Assembly: GCF_007997155.1 (NCBI RefSeq)
Contig: NZ_VORT01000009.1
Span: 124,001-188,000 of the forward strand
DNA: 64,000 nt
Source: Aequorivita antarctica
Lineage (GTDB): Bacteria; Bacteroidota; Bacteroidia; Flavobacteriales; Flavobacteriaceae
Direction of reading: 5' to 3'
In this document: positions 17,745 to 27,063 of the stretch, in pieces
Layout: each line of letters opens with the position of its first letter
Numbering within the stretch: position 1 is the stretch's first letter
Position numbers and translations under genes: made by a program
Notes under the pieces: generated by a model
The model's input: the letters and a program-made list of their open reading frames with translations, nothing else
What the model was told of the DNA's origin: nothing
Database searches by the model: none

Positions 17745-17787
17745 CGATTAAATAAAATTAATTTCAATAATTCATTTTATTTAATCG
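17745..17787 (-). terminator. AT-rich hairpin overlapping the stop of the WD40 gene
   Basis: A perfect 14-bp inverted repeat with arms at 17745-17758 and 17774-17787 (CGATTAAATAAAAT / ATTTTATTTAATCG). The right arm contains the last codons and stop of the 17781-20486 gene. It would fold in the minus-strand transcript right at the end of translation. It is AT-rich and without a classic T-run, so termination is inferred from position. The rest of 17598-17780 holds nothing recognisable. Confidence 0.6.
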
Positions 17788-20486
17788 ATGTTGTATTCTT
17801 TTTTTTGCTCCGGAGTCAATTCATCCAGTAAACCACTTTTGATAAATTCCTCATATGACCTAAGCTTAATTAAGTAAACCGTATTCTTCTCAATTTCAAA
17901 AATATATTCACCATTTTTAGACATACTAGTACAAGGACTAAATCCTTGTCTCTCGTTAGACACCTTAAAATATTTATTCACTATCTCGTTTTTTTCTATA
18001 TCATACCAAATCCCGTTATTAGACGTGTCATAATAGAATAGTTTTTTGTTTGCGTAAAAGAATGGATGTCCCTTTTCCGTACCGATATTTTCTATTGTTT
18101 TCAATATATTTAATTTATGATCCAATACTCTAATATTAGCTTTCGATTCTAAATCGTAATAAGTATAATAAATAACCGATCCGTCTGGAGAAATGTTTAC
18201 GGAAAAAATTACGCATTTCGGCATAAATTTAAATACCGTCGATGAACCATTGTGCCAAAGTCTTATTTGCTTATCACATCCTGTCACTATCGTTTGACCA
18301 TCGGCCGATATATCGGCATACCATTCTACTGTTTCTTGTCCATCACACACTTGAATCACTTGCTTTATATTTCCTTTATAATCCCATAAGATTACATTAT
18401 CATCATCTTCTGCAATACTAATAAAAAATTCCCTGTCTTGGGCAAACCTAATGTCAACAATAGGCGATTTATGGTATGGAAAATCATTTAACTTTTCTCC
18501 CTGCATATTGTATGATTCTATGCGCCCATCGCCATACCCAAAGACGATTATTTCTCCATCCGGCGATAGTTGCCAAAAAGCAATGTCTCCATTTTCCCAA
18601 TGCTTTTCAATAAACTTTATTGGCTGTGGTTCTTCACTAACCGTCCAAATGGCAAATTCATCACTATGATCGCTATTATACATTCCTAAAAGATATCTAC
18701 TATCTTGAGAAAACCTGAGGAAATTAATCTTCCTAACAAAATCATCTTCTATACGCCCAATTTCGGTTCCATTTATATTCCAGATAATTATAGTATCATT
18801 ATCATCCAGAGTGGCGAGTTTCTTCCCATCGGGAGAATTGGCAAACGCTAAATTTTCAGGTGTATAATGGTACTCATCACGTTTTTGATGAGTATATTCC
18901 CCAATTATACTTTCTTTTAATGCCCACTTTTTTATAAATCCATCTTGTCCAACAGATATTATTGCATTTTCCTCCGGCACAAAAGTCAAGTTCCTAAACC
19001 ATTGTCTTTGTGTCTTGGAGCTATAAATTCTCTCACCAAATATATTCCATAACTCGATTATTCCACCTTCAAAACCGTTAGTTCCAGTAACTATTCTATT
19101 TCCATTTGGAGAAAATGCCAGAGCTGTAATTTGGTGATTGCCATAAAGTTTTAGAGGAATAATTTCATCAATTATTTTTTGATGATTGGGAGTATTTGGT
19201 GAATAATAAAAATCTGATTTTCTTGAAATTGCTGTGGTATCTTTAAATAAAAATAATTTTAAATCATTACCAAATGTGCTTGTGGTAATGATTTTATTAC
19301 CATCACTAGAAACATCTAAGACCTGTCCAAATTCATCCTTCAATCGATTGGCATCATAATTTTCTGGTGGTAAAAAGTCCCTATTACAAGCTTCATCATA
19401 GCTATAAACATAATTAACTTTAAAGGTTAAACGACCTCTGTAAAAGTTCAGATCTAAACTTAATGCCATTAATGTATTATGGGTAATAAACAATTCTTTT
19501 CCATCATCTGAAAAGGTCCACCCTAAAGAATAAAATCGTTTGACATTTTTATAATTATCTTTAGATAAATCTCGACCGTCATTATAAATTTGTGATTCGA
19601 TATCCAAGTAAGCACTTTCTCCCCCAAGAGTCATTGCAAAAATCTTACCTTGACTGTTGTATTGAATTATTACAGAATCATTTGGGTGGAATATAGCTTT
19701 GCCATATTCTCCGAAGAAGTCGCGGTTTGTTGCCAACGGATATAGGGATTTTTCTTCATCTAGTTTGGAATAGTAATTTCCTTTTTCAGTACCTATGAAT
19801 AGCTTTGTTTTATCATTGGAAAAGGCCAGCGCATTGACATTTGAAGAATCTAATCTTTTTAGTCTATTCTTTATGAGGCCGTTGGAATCACATATAATTA
19901 TATCTCCTATGGAGTTTGCCATAGCCAATAATAGGCCATCCTTAGAAAATGTATGCCTGGTATAAGCATTATTATCAACTAGTTCATCATTCAATTCACC
20001 AACAATCGTTTTGTAAAACATACTCTCCCTATCCGCAAAAATATCTATTGCTTGTTCTTTGTAACGAGGATCATCTTTTATCTTGATAGCTTCTTCAACC
20101 AATCGTAAGGCAACCGTAGGATTCTTATCACGCTGTTCATTAGCATATGCTGAGAGAGTAAGGCTATGCGCTTTTTTGGTTTGGATCTTCGCATTTTTTT
20201 CTGCATTCTCTGCACGGGTTTTATCGGCTTCGGCCTTTTTGCGCAAGGCTTCAATGGCATCAAATGCTCTGTTCACTTTTGCTTTTACTGAATCCTTTTT
20301 AGTTGGATCAAAGGCCTCTGCCGCAAAATAATAGTTGATAGCTTCATTGAATTGCTCTTTATCCACTGCAGCATCCCCTTTTGCTATAGCTTCATCATAA
20401 TTCTTTATGGATTGACCATAATTACTTTGTCCCAAACAAGTTACGTGGAATGCTATGCAAAAGAGAAAAATTATTATGTGTTTCAT
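17781..20486 (-). CDS. Exported WD40-type beta-propeller protein of a split STAND system
   Basis: About 901 residues from the ATG at 20486, which overlaps the upstream NTPase stop as ATGA; a longer reading frame to 20540 is unlikely. A signal-peptide-like N-terminus (MKHIIIFLFC to CLGQ) precedes a helical region with a TPR-like unit and a Lys/Ala/Glu-rich coiled coil (about 70-135) ending in PTVALRLVEEAIKI, the linker often found before the propeller in STAND proteins. The remainder carries WD-like blades with signatures such as FSPNGNRIVTGT, SPDGKKLATLDD, SPDGEIIVFGYG, SADGQTIVTGCD and SPDGSVIYY. It is probably periplasmic and sensory; ligand unknown. Confidence 0.85.
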   Translation of the reverse strand: MKHIIIFLFCIAFHVTCLGQSNYGQSIKNYDEAIAKGDAAVDKEQFNEAINYYFAAEAFDPTKKDSVKAKVNRAFDAIEALRKKAEADKTRAENAEKNAKIQTKKAHSLTLSAYANEQRDKNPTVALRLVEEAIKIKDDPRYKEQAIDIFADRESMFYKTIVGELNDELVDNNAYTRHTFSKDGLLLAMANSIGDIIICDSNGLIKNRLKRLDSSNVNALAFSNDKTKLFIGTEKGNYYSKLDEEKSLYPLATNRDFFGEYGKAIFHPNDSVIIQYNSQGKIFAMTLGGESAYLDIESQIYNDGRDLSKDNYKNVKRFYSLGWTFSDDGKELFITHNTLMALSLDLNFYRGRLTFKVNYVYSYDEACNRDFLPPENYDANRLKDEFGQVLDVSSDGNKIITTSTFGNDLKLFLFKDTTAISRKSDFYYSPNTPNHQKIIDEIIPLKLYGNHQITALAFSPNGNRIVTGTNGFEGGIIELWNIFGERIYSSKTQRQWFRNLTFVPEENAIISVGQDGFIKKWALKESIIGEYTHQKRDEYHYTPENLAFANSPDGKKLATLDDNDTIIIWNINGTEIGRIEDDFVRKINFLRFSQDSRYLLGMYNSDHSDEFAIWTVSEEPQPIKFIEKHWENGDIAFWQLSPDGEIIVFGYGDGRIESYNMQGEKLNDFPYHKSPIVDIRFAQDREFFISIAEDDDNVILWDYKGNIKQVIQVCDGQETVEWYADISADGQTIVTGCDKQIRLWHNGSSTVFKFMPKCVIFSVNISPDGSVIYYTYYDLESKANIRVLDHKLNILKTIENIGTEKGHPFFYANKKLFYYDTSNNGIWYDIEKNEIVNKYFKVSNERQGFSPCTSMSKNGEYIFEIEKNTVYLIKLRSYEEFIKSGLLDELTPEQKKEYNID

Positions 20487-22222
20487 TTGCAGTTTTTTTG
20501 TTTTTGGACAATCTTTATTGAATCTATTTTCTTTTGCCATTGAAGATTATTACTGTGGAGCGCTAAAAGTGAATCCATTTTCTTAACAATTGCACTAGGA
20601 CAGCCATTAACTTCCAATATGATATTGGCTCTGCTTTCGAGACTCTTAAATTCATACGCATCTTTGGCTGACTGTGCTTTTGTTCTTGCCTGCTGTTCTG
20701 TATTAGATTGGTCTAATGCTTTTGTTGCTATATCTTCAGATTCTTTGGAATTAAAATAAGAAACCACAGCAACAACCAATGCAATCATAGCGCCACCTAA
20801 AAGACTATACAATGTTCGCAATCGTTTCCTTGTTTTTACTAATTCCTTATTATGGGTTTGTTTATTAAATTCTTCACTTTTAGTAATCCATTTCTGCTCT
20901 TCTTCCCCCACATTAAATTTTTCAACATAGGGTTCTATAAATACTAATTGCTTTTCTGTAAAATATTCTCGAGCTTCTTCTTTAACGGCCACCTGGCTTT
21001 CTATCAACCGCTTTATTTCTAGCAGGGCAGTTTCTTCCACACTCCTTTTTTCAGCAATAGGTTTGGCTAGAGCGTCATGAGCTATTTCAAACATATCTGC
21101 ACCTTCATTATAGCGCAGGATACGGCTGTTGGTAAAAGCATCAACCACATCATCGATTAGTCCGGTATCATAGTCCGGTAACCGCTCATACAATTCCTCT
21201 TTGTTAATAGGTTCCTTGGTACCTTCTAAGGTAGAAAACGGTGATAAAATAGCCCAAGTACGATCCACATTCAAAGAAGGGTATTTTCCCTTAAGTTTTT
21301 GCGAAATGCTGCTAACCTGTTCTTCCAAGAAATTGACAAGGATATCCCCAATCTCTCCCATTTCATTAAGAGCCTGTACATTAAACTCAGCTTCCGCCTT
21401 GCGCTTTTTATCTTCGGTAATTTTCAGGTAAAACTTATCCAGAAACACCTGTAGGAATGGCAATTGTATGGTACGTGATTTTTCGTTGCCTTTTATCTTG
21501 TCAAAGATTCCTTCTGCTACTTGGTCCGATTCCCCTTGTTTTATGCTAATGTTGGAGTCTTCATGTTCGGCAGCGCCAATAATTACCTGCTTTACTTTTT
21601 CAAGATTCATTGGCTCAATTCGCAATTTTTTTTGAAGTAACTGTGGGACAGCCCGCTCAAATTCGAATAAATGCCCCAAGTATTCTTCCCTTATGGCAAA
21701 GATCATTTTTACCGGTTGTTCCGATTGTAGAATATCCTTAACGGTTTGGATAAAGAGTTCCTGTTCGGAGGCAGAACCTAAGATAAAAAGTTCTTCAAAC
21801 TGATCGAATATCAGATAAACAGGCCTGAAAGATTTTTGATAAATGGCCTTGATAGACTTCCCGATTGGAGTAAGTTGGGGTGCAGTTTTTTTAACGTCAT
21901 CAGACCATTCATCGGACCAGTTAAATTCCTCGGTTAATGAGGATATTTTGCCGCCGGCATCATTCAGCACTTTTTCTAATGACTTATTTATGTTATTTTC
22001 TCTGCGCACCATTAATGCCAGCCAGTCGTGCGGTTGAAATTTGCCTGCAAGTCCGCAATTAATAAGGCTTGTTTTACCTGTGCCCGATGCACCATATACA
22101 AGTATAATTGATGACTGGAAAACCATTTCGTAAAGCGCGGCGATCTCTTCATCCCGCCCGAAAAAAATACCCCTGTCCTCCCTGTTATAGGAATCCAAAA
22201 ATTTAAAGGGATATTTTTTCAT
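20483..22222 (-). CDS. nSTAND-type NTPase with C-terminal transmembrane anchor
   Basis: 579-residue P-loop NTPase of the STAND class (nSTAND1-like). FFGRDEEI at about 20-27 precedes Walker A GASGTGKT (44-51) and Walker B YLIFDQFEE (136-144). A sensor-region RTIQLPFLQVFLDKFY and winged-helix-like stretch follow, with EIAHDALAKPI near 380. One hydrophobic helix (about 468-488, LLGGAMIALVVAVVSYF) is followed by about 90 residues with coiled-coil character, so the NTPase should be cytosolic with its tail across the membrane. It lacks an attached effector and propeller, which are encoded by the adjacent genes. 30 bp upstream is the 22253-23959 gene. Confidence 0.88.
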   Translation of the reverse strand: MKKYPFKFLDSYNREDRGIFFGRDEEIAALYEMVFQSSIILVYGASGTGKTSLINCGLAGKFQPHDWLALMVRRENNINKSLEKVLNDAGGKISSLTEEFNWSDEWSDDVKKTAPQLTPIGKSIKAIYQKSFRPVYLIFDQFEELFILGSASEQELFIQTVKDILQSEQPVKMIFAIREEYLGHLFEFERAVPQLLQKKLRIEPMNLEKVKQVIIGAAEHEDSNISIKQGESDQVAEGIFDKIKGNEKSRTIQLPFLQVFLDKFYLKITEDKKRKAEAEFNVQALNEMGEIGDILVNFLEEQVSSISQKLKGKYPSLNVDRTWAILSPFSTLEGTKEPINKEELYERLPDYDTGLIDDVVDAFTNSRILRYNEGADMFEIAHDALAKPIAEKRSVEETALLEIKRLIESQVAVKEEAREYFTEKQLVFIEPYVEKFNVGEEEQKWITKSEEFNKQTHNKELVKTRKRLRTLYSLLGGAMIALVVAVVSYFNSKESEDIATKALDQSNTEQQARTKAQSAKDAYEFKSLESRANIILEVNGCPSAIVKKMDSLLALHSNNLQWQKKIDSIKIVQKQKNCK

Positions 22223-22252
22223 AATTTTCTGCTTTTATGTAAATAAAATCTT

Positions 22253-23959
22253 TTAAAATATATCGTCTACGGTCTCTTCTTCAATCCCTGTGAGTGTTTT
22301 TTTGGCTTCATAAAACAGATGGAAAACATTGTCGAAATTCATATCCTTCCGGTTCTCTTTCTTTGCCAACCATGTGTTTATCTTGCGCGTGTCCTTGTCG
22401 TCAGGCTTAGGGTTGTTGGATTTTTTGATGGTTACCTTACTGTTATCTTCTATAAAATTGTAATTAAGGTTGAGGTCGTCATAAGTGTTGCAGAATGAAT
22501 AAAAACAAATTTTTGAACCTCCGGAATCGGCCAGACCATTATAATCAATTATGAAGGGGACCATATTTATGTTCTGACGGTAGTTGTCTTTAAAAAGCAA
22601 AACCGCATTGGAAATAACAGGTGTTGTTTCCTTTCTAACTCTTCCCTGATTATTATTGTTTGCCTGGCTATCGCCTTCCAATAAGGTGTAATTATGCAGG
22701 TAAAGTCCTTCTCTGTCGTTACGTTGCTGGTCGAAATTAATGTCTTTGATGGAAATCATTCTGTACTCAGCAAGGAAATTAAGGTTTTCTAAAACCAGAG
22801 CGAGATTATTTTCTGCTTCGCTACAATCAGTAGTAGAATAAGAAGAATCCACCAATAGCTGGGTCAGTGCATTCAGATTGGAACAGGCTTTATGGAAACT
22901 AGTTTCGGGCTCTAGCTTGGGTAGAAGTTCCTTCAATTGGGGAATGGGAAGTTCCAATTTGTTTTCAGAAAAAGTTTCCAAAAGTATTTTTAAGAGCTCC
23001 GTATAACCATTAATGTTCTCTTCTGCCGCATTCTTAAAAAATTTCACCAAAGTATTGGTCTGAACTTGGGAAAGTTTGGTTTTGTTATTGATTTGATTAT
23101 CCCATAAAGTTGAGATGAGTGCATAACAAATAAGCTGTAAAGCCCTTATTGTAGTGAGCTGGCAGTTTTCGAGATATCTTTTCGTCTTATTGTCTGAAAA
23201 ATCTTCCTCCCCAATGGACATTAGCTTTCGAAGTTGGACACCCACTACACCTACATAGCCTGAAATAATAATTCGCTTTGCTGTGGGAATAAGGTCGGGA
23301 TTTGATTCCCAATCACTATATGTGGACAAAAAATCATTCGCTTTTTTGTCGTAACCCCTAATGGCTTCAATCAATCTTTTAGTAAGAACTTCGTTGAAGG
23401 TATTTTTAATAGGCTCTTCGATTATTTTTTTTGAGCTCGTTTCGTTATTTGGGTTGACTTCTATGTTGTTTCCTTGCTCAAACTGAGGCAGGAATTTATC
23501 CAATTGTGACCTGTATTGATTTATCAGGTTATCAATATTGGAATACTCAGTATAAAAATGGCCGAGGCTGCTTATCTTTTCCTTGAAGGCTAATAACGTA
23601 TTTATTTCTTCGGTAATTGAACCTGTATTTATCTGTGCATTTTTAAAATAAGTCCATATTTTCGGCTTGCCTTTAATTTTAAAATGCTCATAAGCAGTAT
23701 CAAATTCTTCGGCCGTGTATTTCCCCAGTTTTGTAAAAAAGAGACAAACAACAATATCACATTCTTTTATCTTATTATTATATTCATCCTGAAGTCGGCT
23801 ATTAGAAATGTGATCAAGAAAATCTTCCCATAATTCCAGATCAAGGAAGATGCCTTTATCTACTAGCCGTTTATTTTCTCTACCTATAAAAATTTCGAAA
23901 TCATCCCGATCTTCTTTAAGTTCAGAAGAAGAAGCAATAAAAATCTTTATCGTTCTCAT
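22253..23959 (-). CDS. TIR-like/DUF4062-like N-terminal domain protein of a split STAND system
   Basis: 568-residue soluble protein and first gene of the STAND-type operon. Residues 1-110 look like a TIR-fold/DUF4062 domain: KIFIASSSELKEDRDDFE strand and helix, LDLELWEDFLDH, a CDIVVCLFFTKLGKY strand, then TAEEFDTAYEHF in which a Glu occupies a position reminiscent of TIR NADase catalytic Glu. The remaining 450 residues are mostly helical (about 190-400) with a C-terminal alpha/beta region (about 460-568) that I do not recognise. It is most likely the effector or adaptor partner of the NTPase. NADase activity is only a hypothesis. Confidence 0.75.
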   Translation of the reverse strand: MRTIKIFIASSSELKEDRDDFEIFIGRENKRLVDKGIFLDLELWEDFLDHISNSRLQDEYNNKIKECDIVVCLFFTKLGKYTAEEFDTAYEHFKIKGKPKIWTYFKNAQINTGSITEEINTLLAFKEKISSLGHFYTEYSNIDNLINQYRSQLDKFLPQFEQGNNIEVNPNNETSSKKIIEEPIKNTFNEVLTKRLIEAIRGYDKKANDFLSTYSDWESNPDLIPTAKRIIISGYVGVVGVQLRKLMSIGEEDFSDNKTKRYLENCQLTTIRALQLICYALISTLWDNQINNKTKLSQVQTNTLVKFFKNAAEENINGYTELLKILLETFSENKLELPIPQLKELLPKLEPETSFHKACSNLNALTQLLVDSSYSTTDCSEAENNLALVLENLNFLAEYRMISIKDINFDQQRNDREGLYLHNYTLLEGDSQANNNNQGRVRKETTPVISNAVLLFKDNYRQNINMVPFIIDYNGLADSGGSKICFYSFCNTYDDLNLNYNFIEDNSKVTIKKSNNPKPDDKDTRKINTWLAKKENRKDMNFDNVFHLFYEAKKTLTGIEEETVDDIF

Positions 23960-24360
23960 TTTTAATTCAAACTATTAAATTAATTGCAAACATCTGTTCA
24001 ACTACTCGTCTTAGCATTTTTCGGAAAATTTCAATATTCGATTTTTCCTTTCGGTTTTCGACGTATTGCGAGATGTCGGGTAATTCATAATATTTTAGTT
24101 ATCCGAAAGTTACAATAAAAATTTTTCACAAATCGTTTCATTTTAACACTAAAATCCCCCACGCAGAAAATTAGCCGTATCTTCGCCGCTTATTAAAACC
24201 GTCTTCTTAGTTTTAATGGTTTTTAAAAAGACCGAAATCTAAAAGCGCCGCGATATACTATCTCCAAGCGCAGCGGTCTAAAAAATACAAAGCGTAAAGT
24301 TTTCAGATTCTACAAATCGAAGATTCCATAAGCTAAGCGCTCCAACAATCTAAAATATAT
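23960..24360 (+). promoter_or_regulatory. 401-bp divergent intergenic region with putative long leader of the helicase gene
   Basis: A near-consensus -7 element TATCTTCG at 24178-24185 (one mismatch to TAnnTTTG) would give a leader of about 170 nt before the helicase ATG. The leader contains TTAAAACC/GGTTTTTA complementary segments around 24193-24226 and an AGACCG...CGGTCT pair near 24229-24280 enclosing two AAGCGC elements. Long 5' leaders are common for cold-induced DEAD-box helicase genes, so cold or RNA-structure-dependent control is plausible. No clear promoter for the STAND operon on the other strand was found. Confidence 0.45.
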
Positions 24361-25635
24361 ATGTCATTTAAATCACTTGGGCTGTCCGATGCCCTGCTGA
24401 AAGCAATCAGCAAAAAAGGATATGAAACGCCTTCGGCAATTCAACAAAAAGCAATCCCTTTAATTTTAGAAGGAAAAGATGTACTTGCCTCCGCACAGAC
24501 TGGAAGTGGGAAAACTGCGGGTTTTGCATTGCCAATGTTGCAAATATTAAACAATCAACCTTCTTTGCGCCAGCGACCCGTTCGTGCATTGATACTTACC
24601 CCAACCCGTGAACTCGCTGCACAAGTGCAGGATGAGTTTAGGGAATACAGCGAATTTACAGAGCTGCGTTCCACCGTGATTTTTGGTGGTGTGGGCGCAA
24701 ATCCACAAATTAAAGCATTGCGAAATGGGGTGGATATTTTGGTAGCCACACCTGGACGTTTGTTGGATTTGGTTAATCAGCGTGCACTTACGCTCTCAAA
24801 AGTGGAAATCCTTGTTTTGGACGAAGCCGATAGAATGCTCGATATGGGTTTTCTGCGTGACATTAAAAAAATACTCGCATTGCTGCCTTCCAGAAGACAG
24901 AATCTGCTTTTCTCAGCTACTTTTTCAAAAGAAATAAAGAAACTGGCCAATGAGTTTCTGCACCATCCCGTTTTGGTGGAAGCCACGCCTGAAAATACTA
25001 CTGTTGAGAAAATTGAACAAACCGTTTACCGCGTTGATAAAGCCCAAAAAACGGATCTGATTATAAAACTTATTTCCGAAGGGAATTGGCAACAGGTTTT
25101 GGTTTTTACCCGAACCAAACACGGCGCCAATCGTTTGAGCGAAAAGCTTGAAAAGGCGAAAATTACTTCTGCTGCAATTCACGGAAATAAAAGCCAAGGC
25201 GCAAGAACAAGAGCACTTTCCGGATTTAAGGAAGGAAAAGTACGTGTTTTGGTTGCGACTGATATCGCCGCTCGTGGCTTGGATATTCCTTTGTTGCCAC
25301 ATGTTATAAACTTTGAACTTCCAAATATTTCTGAAGATTACGTACACCGCATAGGTCGTACCGGAAGAGCTGGAGCCAGTGGGGAAGCACTTTCTTTGGT
25401 GAGCCTTGATGAGGTTGGTTATTTAAAAGATATTGAAAAGTTGATTGGCGAACGCCTTCAGCCTAAAATTCTTTCAGATTTTCAACCCACCGAAACAATG
25501 GCTGAAGTAAAAGCCGCCGAGGAGGAAAAGAAAAAGGAAAAAGCACAACGGCACAGCCGTGGGCGAAATAACCAGGCTAAGAAAACCAATCACTCTCAAG
25601 GTCAAAATAACAATAGGAGTAGAGGTAGAAGATAA
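24361..25635 (+). CDS. DEAD-box ATP-dependent RNA helicase (RhlE-like)
   Basis: 424 residues. The Q motif is [10 protein letters not shown], motif I AQTGSGKT (45-52), Ia PTRELA, Ib ATPGR, motif [10 protein letters not shown] (DEAD at 154-157), motif III LFSATFS and motif [10 protein letters not shown]. The C-terminal 45 residues are Lys/Arg/Asn/Gln-rich ([15 protein letters not shown] onward), an RNA-binding tail. It should unwind RNA duplexes in ribosome assembly or RNA decay, often in the cold. It stands alone, with a long leader upstream and a strong hairpin terminator downstream. Confidence 0.95.
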   Translation: MSFKSLGLSDALLKAISKKGYETPSAIQQKAIPLILEGKDVLASAQTGSGKTAGFALPMLQILNNQPSLRQRPVRALILTPTRELAAQVQDEFREYSEFTELRSTVIFGGVGANPQIKALRNGVDILVATPGRLLDLVNQRALTLSKVEILVLDEADRMLDMGFLRDIKKILALLPSRRQNLLFSATFSKEIKKLANEFLHHPVLVEATPENTTVEKIEQTVYRVDKAQKTDLIIKLISEGNWQQVLVFTRTKHGANRLSEKLEKAKITSAAIHGNKSQGARTRALSGFKEGKVRVLVATDIAARGLDIPLLPHVINFELPNISEDYVHRIGRTGRAGASGEALSLVSLDEVGYLKDIEKLIGERLQPKILSDFQPTETMAEVKAAEEEKKKEKAQRHSRGRNNQAKKTNHSQGQNNNRSRGRR

Positions 25636-25667
25636 TATTTCTTCTTTTTGAACTCCTTATTCTAAAC

Positions 25668-25730
25668 AATACCGTCTTTTATACGAAATCGAGTTAGCTC
25701 GAAAGTGATAAAATGACGGTATTTTTATTT
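25668..25730 (+). terminator. Terminator of the DEAD-box helicase gene
   Basis: Arms AATACCGTC (25668-25676) and GACGGTATT (25715-25723), extended inward by TTTTAT/ATAAAA and an inner CGAG-TTAG-CTCG hairpin, followed by a T-rich run to about 25730. It sits 30 bp after the helicase stop. Confidence 0.82.
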
Positions 25731-25763
25731 TACTAATTTGCGATGGTAAATTGACAAACGCGA

Positions 25764-26345
25764 TCAAGCCTTCGGGGGGATTGGCGCGGGGACAATATTA
25801 GAAACTGGTTTTATGCTTTTTAGATAGGCAAACATGGCTTTTAAATCTTCATCAGGTAAAAGAGAGATAGTTTGCCAAGGCATAGGCGGCATCAAAGATC
25901 TGCTATTTTCCATCCCTTTGTACTTTCCGTGTTTAATGGCGGTTAGAAATTGTGCTTCTGTCCAACTGCCAATGCCCGTGTCATCTGGAGTTAGATTTGC
26001 GGCAAACGAGGTGCCCCATGGCCCAATAGCAGCCGTAAGTCCAGGGGAAAAAAGAAGATATGATTTTGCAGTTTCCATGTCATAAGCTCCCAACACTTCA
26101 TTAGCAGGATGTCCCGAAAGCAAACGGTCAGGATCTAAAATAGGGCCTTTGTCCGTCATTTTTTTTGGGGAATGGCAATCGTTGCAGCCAACGGCACTAA
26201 CAAGCATCTCTCCGCGTTTAACTTGCGACACTTTTACTTCAGCCATTTTGGGTTCATAGATTTTTGCGGTTGATTTTTCCTTTTTTTCGGAATTGCAAGC
26301 GGCCAGAACACAAAGAACGGCCAGGCTTAAAAGTTGTGTTTTCAT
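25764..26345 (-). CDS. c-type cytochrome lipoprotein
   Basis: 193 residues with a lipoprotein signal ending VLAAC (Cys17). One heme-attachment motif CNDCH at 54-58 is visible, followed by a Lys- and Gly-rich region and MPPMPWQTI, in which a Met is a candidate axial ligand, and a final LLPDEDLKAMFAYLKSI helix typical of cytochrome c. It should carry electrons outside the cytoplasmic membrane. Its gene is convergent with the helicase gene and isolated from obvious redox partners. Confidence 0.9.
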   Translation of the reverse strand: MKTQLLSLAVLCVLAACNSEKKEKSTAKIYEPKMAEVKVSQVKRGEMLVSAVGCNDCHSPKKMTDKGPILDPDRLLSGHPANEVLGAYDMETAKSYLLFSPGLTAAIGPWGTSFAANLTPDDTGIGSWTEAQFLTAIKHGKYKGMENSRSLMPPMPWQTISLLPDEDLKAMFAYLKSIKPVSNIVPAPIPPKA

Positions 26346-26571
26346 AGTTTTTGTTGATTTAATTTAGTCAACTAAAATTAGGAAATAAATCATTCAGTTT
26401 TAAAATAGCATCACGCCTTTTATCTGATAATTAGGCTGTTATGTGTAATTATTTTTTTTTGAGGAAGGAATTGATTTTAAAATGAGTATTTGGATTGACT
26501 TTAAGTAAAATTTTGCTTGTAATAACTTTGTATGTTTTGCTTGAGAATGATCAAAACATTAATCTTGTGAT

Positions 26572-26579
26572 TACCTTTG
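26572..26579 (+). promoter_or_regulatory. Putative -7 promoter element for the GtrA gene
   Basis: TACCTTTG at 26572-26579 fits the Bacteroidota -7 consensus TAnnTTTG and ends 13 nt before the ATG at 26593, implying a very short leader. A second match, TAACTTTG, is at 26523-26530. No convincing -33 TTTG is correctly spaced, so the assignment is tentative. Confidence 0.5.
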
Positions 26580-26592
26580 CGGCCTATTCGGT

Positions 26593-27063
26593 ATGGGAAA
26601 AAGCATTATTAAATTTATTGACGCCTTCTATTTTTTGTTTCGGCCTTGGTTACCTTTAAAGACTTACCGGTATGCGGTGTGTGGAGGAAGTAATCTGGTT
26701 TTTGATATTTGCTTGTATTTTATTTTTTTCCATTTTATTTTCCACAAACAGAATATCGATCTTTATTTTGTGGTCTTGAGCCCTCACATTGCTTCTCTCT
26801 TTTTTGTGTTTCCCATTACCTTCACTACAGGCTTTTTATTGAACAAGTTTATCACTTTTGAAGATTCAAATCTAACGTGGAAGGTTCAGTTTTTTAGATA
26901 TTTTATTGTGGGGATGGGCGCCTTGCTGCTGAGCTATGTTTGTATGAAAATCTTGGTTGATGTGCTGGAATTCTATCCTACACCTTCACGCTTGCTAACC
27001 GTAATTGTAACCGTAACTTACAGCTATTTACTTCAGAAAAGATTCAGTTTTAAAGTGGCTTAA
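26593..27063 (+). CDS. GtrA family membrane protein
   Basis: 156 residues with four predicted membrane helices (about 28-50, 62-90, 102-122, 130-150). The GtrA signature is visible in YRYAVCGGSNLVFDICLY, in GFLLNKFITF and in SYLLQKRFSF at the end. GtrA proteins act in export or modification of cell-surface polysaccharides, classically as flippases for prenyl-phosphate-linked sugars. No glycosyltransferase is adjacent, so its pathway is unknown. It converges with the MbtH-like gene; bases 27064-27253 between them show no clear element. Confidence 0.88.
   Translation: MGKSIIKFIDAFYFLFRPWLPLKTYRYAVCGGSNLVFDICLYFIFFHFIFHKQNIDLYFVVLSPHIASLFFVFPITFTTGFLLNKFITFEDSNLTWKVQFFRYFIVGMGALLLSYVCMKILVDVLEFYPTPSRLLTVIVTVTYSYLLQKRFSFKVA

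Noticed and set aside
20487-20540. N-terminal extension of the propeller gene
   Set aside because: The ATGA overlap and signal peptide support the ATG at 20486; the extension would overlap the NTPase gene by 58 bp.
22253-23959. Confirmed TIR NADase effector
   Set aside because: The resemblance is by eye; the key Glu position is plausible but unproven, so I call it only TIR-like.
24925-25347. 140-codon open frame on the minus strand
   Set aside because: Antisense to the DEAD-box helicase gene, with no independent support.
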